This document shows, in pieces, positions 23,136-25,607 of a DNA stretch of 25,607 nt. The notes beneath the pieces were generated by a model. The model had not been told where the DNA came from, made no database searches, and worked only from the letters and a program-made list of their open reading frames with translations. The translations under genes and the position numbers were made by a program. Within the stretch, counting starts at the first letter, position 1; each line of letters starts with the position of its first letter. The stretch is from Tectiglobus sp051009975 (GTDB lineage Bacteria; Pseudomonadota; Alphaproteobacteria; Rhizobiales; Hyphomicrobiaceae), in assembly GCA_051009975.1 (NCBI GenBank), contig JBPCWA010000062.1, forward strand, positions 1 to 25,607, given 5' to 3'.

Positions 23136-25394
23136 CTAGCTAAATGCTGTTCCAAACTTATTGGATCGCGGAAACCCTTTCGGCACGAGTTTGCCGGCCT
23201 GGGCTCTAAGGCCGTACCACTGCTCCAAATCTTCAAGGGACATCGTGAAAGTTCGGCCGGCGGAATCTTCCCATGTCAATCCGGCCGTTCCTTCAAATAT
23301 CCGGACATCCGACAAGGACGAACCCTTGAGGCGCTGCAGGATGACCCCTTTGCCCCGACCCAACTCATTGATCTCGCCACGCGTGAAGACCAGCAATTTT
23401 CGATTGTCTCCGACGACAGCTACCATATCCCCATCTGCGGGAACGCATACCTTTGCTTCGTCCGGAAGCGCCACGTTCAATACCTGCTTACCCTTCCGGG
23501 TAGCAGCCACTACGTCGTCTTCGACCACAACGAAGCCGTATCCAGCTGTCGAAGCCACAAGCAGCTTTCGACCGGGTTGGTGCACGAACAGCTCAACAAT
23601 GTCGTGGTTTTCCTCGATATCTACCATGAGCCGAACAGGCTCACCGTGGCCTCGCCCACCCGGCAATTGGTCTCCACTCAGCGTGAAAAATCGACCATTG
23701 GTGGCAAATGCTAACAGCCGATCGGTCGTATACGAATGCAAGGCCGTCCGCAGTTTGTCCCCTTGCTTAAATTCAACCTTCCCGAGATCGTCGATATGAC
23801 CTTTGAGAGCCCGGATCCAACCTTTCTCAGACAAGACAATGGTCAGTGGCTCCTTTTCGATCATTGCTTGATCTAGATCGAAATGTATCTCCGGTGCATC
23901 GGCAAATTGGGTGCGTCGGCGACCGAGCTCTGTTTTGTTCGAGTATGCACCTCGCACCTCTCTAATCTCGTCCGAAACCCTCGCCCATTTCAGCTCTTCC
24001 GAAGCGAGCAACTCCAAGAGTTGACGTTTTTCCTCCGTTAGACGCTCGTGTTCTGCGCGTATCTCTACTTCTTCAAGTTTTGAGAGCGCACGCAATCGCA
24101 GGTTCAAGATAGCTTCAGCTTGCACGTCCGACAGAGAAAAAGTCGCAATCAATGTTTGCTTTGGCTCATCCTCAAATCTGACGATCCTAATGACTTCATC
24201 AATATTCAAGAATGCGATGAGGTATCCATCTAAAACTTCGAGGCGATGCTCAATCTTTTTAAGCCGGAAGTTTGATCTCCGCGACAGGACAACGATACGG
24301 TGATCGAGCCATTGGCGAAGCACATCGCGTAGCGACAACACGTTCGGAATCTGACCATTTGAGAGCACATTCATATTGAGTCCGAAGCGAATCTCAAGCT
24401 CGGACAATTTGAACAAGCTCTCCATCATGAGCGTCATGTCTATCGTACGCGATTTGGGCTCAATGATGAGGCGAATCTCCTCTGCGCTCTCATCCCGCAC
24501 ATCGCCTATCATGGGTAAACGTTTCTCTGTGATCAAGTCTGCTAGTCTCTCAACGAGCTTAGCTTTCGCTACCTGAAAAGGTATTTCAGTAACGACGATC
24601 TGATATCCCCCCCGACCGGTATCTTCCCGATGCCATCGTGCCCGCAGGCGAAAGCCACCCCGTCCCGTGCGATAGGCTTCCAGTATGTTCGGTCTCGATT
24701 CGACAAGCACTCCACCGGTAGGGAAGTCCGGCCCGGGAACGAATTCGACAAGCTTTTCGATCGTGGCATTGGGGTGTTTGATCAGGTGCAGCAGTGCATT
24801 GCAGAGTTCCTCAACATTGTGCGGCGGAACGTTTGTCGCCATACCGACAGCGATGCCCGAAGCCCCGTTCGCGAGAAAGTTAGGAAACGCCGCTGGCAAG
24901 ACCGCCGGTTCTTCGTTCGCCCCATCATAAGTCGGTCGAAAATCTACCGTGTCTTGGTCGATACCATCGAGCAACGCAAGCGCGACTTCGGTCATCCGGC
25001 TCTCGGTGTAACGCATGGCAGCGGCGTTATCACCATCGATGTTCCCGAAGTTTCCTTGCCCATCTACCAAAGGATATCGCACCGCAAAATCCTGCGCCAG
25101 GCGGACGAGTGCGTCGTAAATCGCTTGGTCGCCGTGTGGGTGGTAATTCCCCATCACTTCGCCAACAATCTTCGCACACTTTTTGTACGCTAGATCGGGA
25201 TTGAGACGCAGTTCGCGCATCGCAAACAAAATGCGCCTGTGAACCGGCTTGAGACCATCGCGAACATCGGGAAGCGCGCGATGCATGATTGTTGACAGTG
25301 CGTATGCCAAATAGCGCTCTTCTAGCGCTTCGCGCAAGTTGACCGGCTCGGCGGGATTTTCATCGGGGGGAATCGTTTTGTCACTCATGGGCAT
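23136..25394 (-). CDS. parC: DNA topoisomerase IV subunit A
   Basis: The 752-residue protein is the A subunit of topoisomerase IV, the type II enzyme that decatenates daughter chromosomes together with ParE. The N-terminal cleavage domain begins EERYLAYALSTIMHRALPDVRDGLKPVHRRILFAM. HPHGDQAIYDAL at 85-96 covers the quinolone-resistance region, and AAMRYTESRM holds the catalytic Tyr129. The C-terminal beta-pinwheel follows (KGWIRALKGH, GRGKGVILQRLK), and the protein ends YGLRAQAGKLVPKGFPRSNKFG. Length and domain layout fit ParC of alphaproteobacteria rather than GyrA, which is longer and carries the GyrA box. Gln90 stands where E. coli ParC has Ser80; I recall this as normal in the group. The ATG at 25394 has no strong ribosome binding site, and the ATG two codons later is an alternative. 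No parE is nearby. Confidence 0.95.
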   Translation of the reverse strand: MPMSDKTIPPDENPAEPVNLREALEERYLAYALSTIMHRALPDVRDGLKPVHRRILFAMRELRLNPDLAYKKCAKIVGEVMGNYHPHGDQAIYDALVRLAQDFAVRYPLVDGQGNFGNIDGDNAAAMRYTESRMTEVALALLDGIDQDTVDFRPTYDGANEEPAVLPAAFPNFLANGASGIAVGMATNVPPHNVEELCNALLHLIKHPNATIEKLVEFVPGPDFPTGGVLVESRPNILEAYRTGRGGFRLRARWHREDTGRGGYQIVVTEIPFQVAKAKLVERLADLITEKRLPMIGDVRDESAEEIRLIIEPKSRTIDMTLMMESLFKLSELEIRFGLNMNVLSNGQIPNVLSLRDVLRQWLDHRIVVLSRRSNFRLKKIEHRLEVLDGYLIAFLNIDEVIRIVRFEDEPKQTLIATFSLSDVQAEAILNLRLRALSKLEEVEIRAEHERLTEEKRQLLELLASEELKWARVSDEIREVRGAYSNKTELGRRRTQFADAPEIHFDLDQAMIEKEPLTIVLSEKGWIRALKGHIDDLGKVEFKQGDKLRTALHSYTTDRLLAFATNGRFFTLSGDQLPGGRGHGEPVRLMVDIEENHDIVELFVHQPGRKLLVASTAGYGFVVVEDDVVAATRKGKQVLNVALPDEAKVCVPADGDMVAVVGDNRKLLVFTRGEINELGRGKGVILQRLKGSSLSDVRIFEGTAGLTWEDSAGRTFTMSLEDLEQWYGLRAQAGKLVPKGFPRSNKFGTAFS

Positions 25395-25439
25395 CGGTTA
25401 GCCGAGACGACGTGGCGCCACAAGTCCCCGCAAAGTCAC

Positions 25440-25456
25440 AATCGGGGAATCCGATT
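25440..25456. promoter_or_regulatory. Inverted repeat upstream of parC
   Basis: Arms AATCGG (25440-25445) and CCGATT (25451-25456) flank 5 bp, 45 bp upstream of the parC ATG on the minus strand. A nearby GTGGCGCCAC palindrome lies at 25412-25421. Either could be regulatory, but both are short. Confidence 0.22.
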
Positions 25457-25573
25457 ACAATTCAACAAATTCGTGCTGGCCATTCCCGTGACACATCTGA
25501 CGATGTCTTGCGAGGCACCCAACATTTAGCGATGACTGACAAACAAACCAAGGTGAACAATAGCTAATAGCTT

Positions 25574-25607
25574 ACTGCACACTGCAGACTGCAGACTGCA
25601 GACTGCA
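25574..25607. repeat. Heptamer tandem repeat at the right edge
   Basis: Nearly five copies of ACTGCAG run to the last base of the window: a variant ACTGCAC at 25574-25580, three exact copies from 25581, and a partial copy at 25602-25607. The array continues beyond the window, so its full length is unknown. It lies 180 bp upstream of parC. Confidence 0.85.

Overview
This window looks like chromosomal DNA of an alphaproteobacterium, most likely a Hyphomicrobiales member near Bradyrhizobium or Xanthobacteraceae. The main taxonomic anchor is the ParC at the right end, whose HPHGDQAIYDAL stretch looks alphaproteobacterial. The enzyme repertoire (PMH-type sulfatase, CaiB/BaiF transferase, IlvD/Edd sugar-acid dehydratase, luciferase-like monooxygenase) fits the same group. 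The placement is from memory of family patterns, not from a search. GC looks mid-50s by eye. The intact genes I accept cover about 78% of the window, which is low for such a genome, and there are at least one clear pseudogene and one probable gene remnant.

Layout. (1) 1-3912: a PcfJ-domain protein (+) converges on, and overlaps by 23 bp, an exported DUF255/YyaL thioredoxin-fold protein fused to a DsbD-alpha-like C-terminus (-). (2) 4382-10023: a rightward series of sulfatase, AroE-like dehydrogenase, PEP-mutase/isocitrate-lyase-family enzyme (PA4872-like), TauD/TfdA dioxygenase and PanE-like reductase. Of these, only the sulfatase/AroE-like pair and the TauD/PanE pair are tightly spaced. (3) 10091-19677: a mixed-strand block holding an LLM flavin monooxygenase (-), a DUF4399 protein (-), an SDR (+), an FMN alpha-hydroxy-acid oxidase (-), a crotonase (-), a CaiB/BaiF CoA-transferase (-), an IlvD/Edd dehydratase (+) and an alpha/beta hydrolase (-). 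(4) 20027-25607: a short remnant, an exported trypsin-like protease with a peptidoglycan-binding domain, a gene-poor stretch, a broken RidA-like gene, parC, and a heptamer tandem repeat running off the right edge.

Regions 2 and 3 form an island of about 15 kb with 12 enzymes from 12 different families, plus one small DUF4399 protein, and no recognisable transporter or regulator. Desulfation, hydrolysis, monooxygenation, hydroxylation, alcohol and 2-hydroxy-acid oxidation, sugar-acid dehydration, CoA transfer and 2-oxo-acid C-C chemistry are all represented, so a catabolic route for a sulfated or oxygenated organic compound is a reasonable inference. The substrate cannot be read from sequence. 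Two members carry replaced key residues: the AroE-like protein lacks the shikimate-binding serines, and the crotonase lacks both hydratase glutamates. They probably do not catalyse their textbook reactions.

Several upstream regions carry inverted repeats of operator type. The strongest are at 12239-12282 (reaching into the SDR ribosome binding site), 21380-21406 (protease promoter region) and 4244-4259 (upstream of the sulfatase). A degenerate 16-bp tandem repeat array sits between convergent genes at 18692-18830. No tRNA, rRNA, CRISPR array, insertion sequence or riboswitch was recognised.
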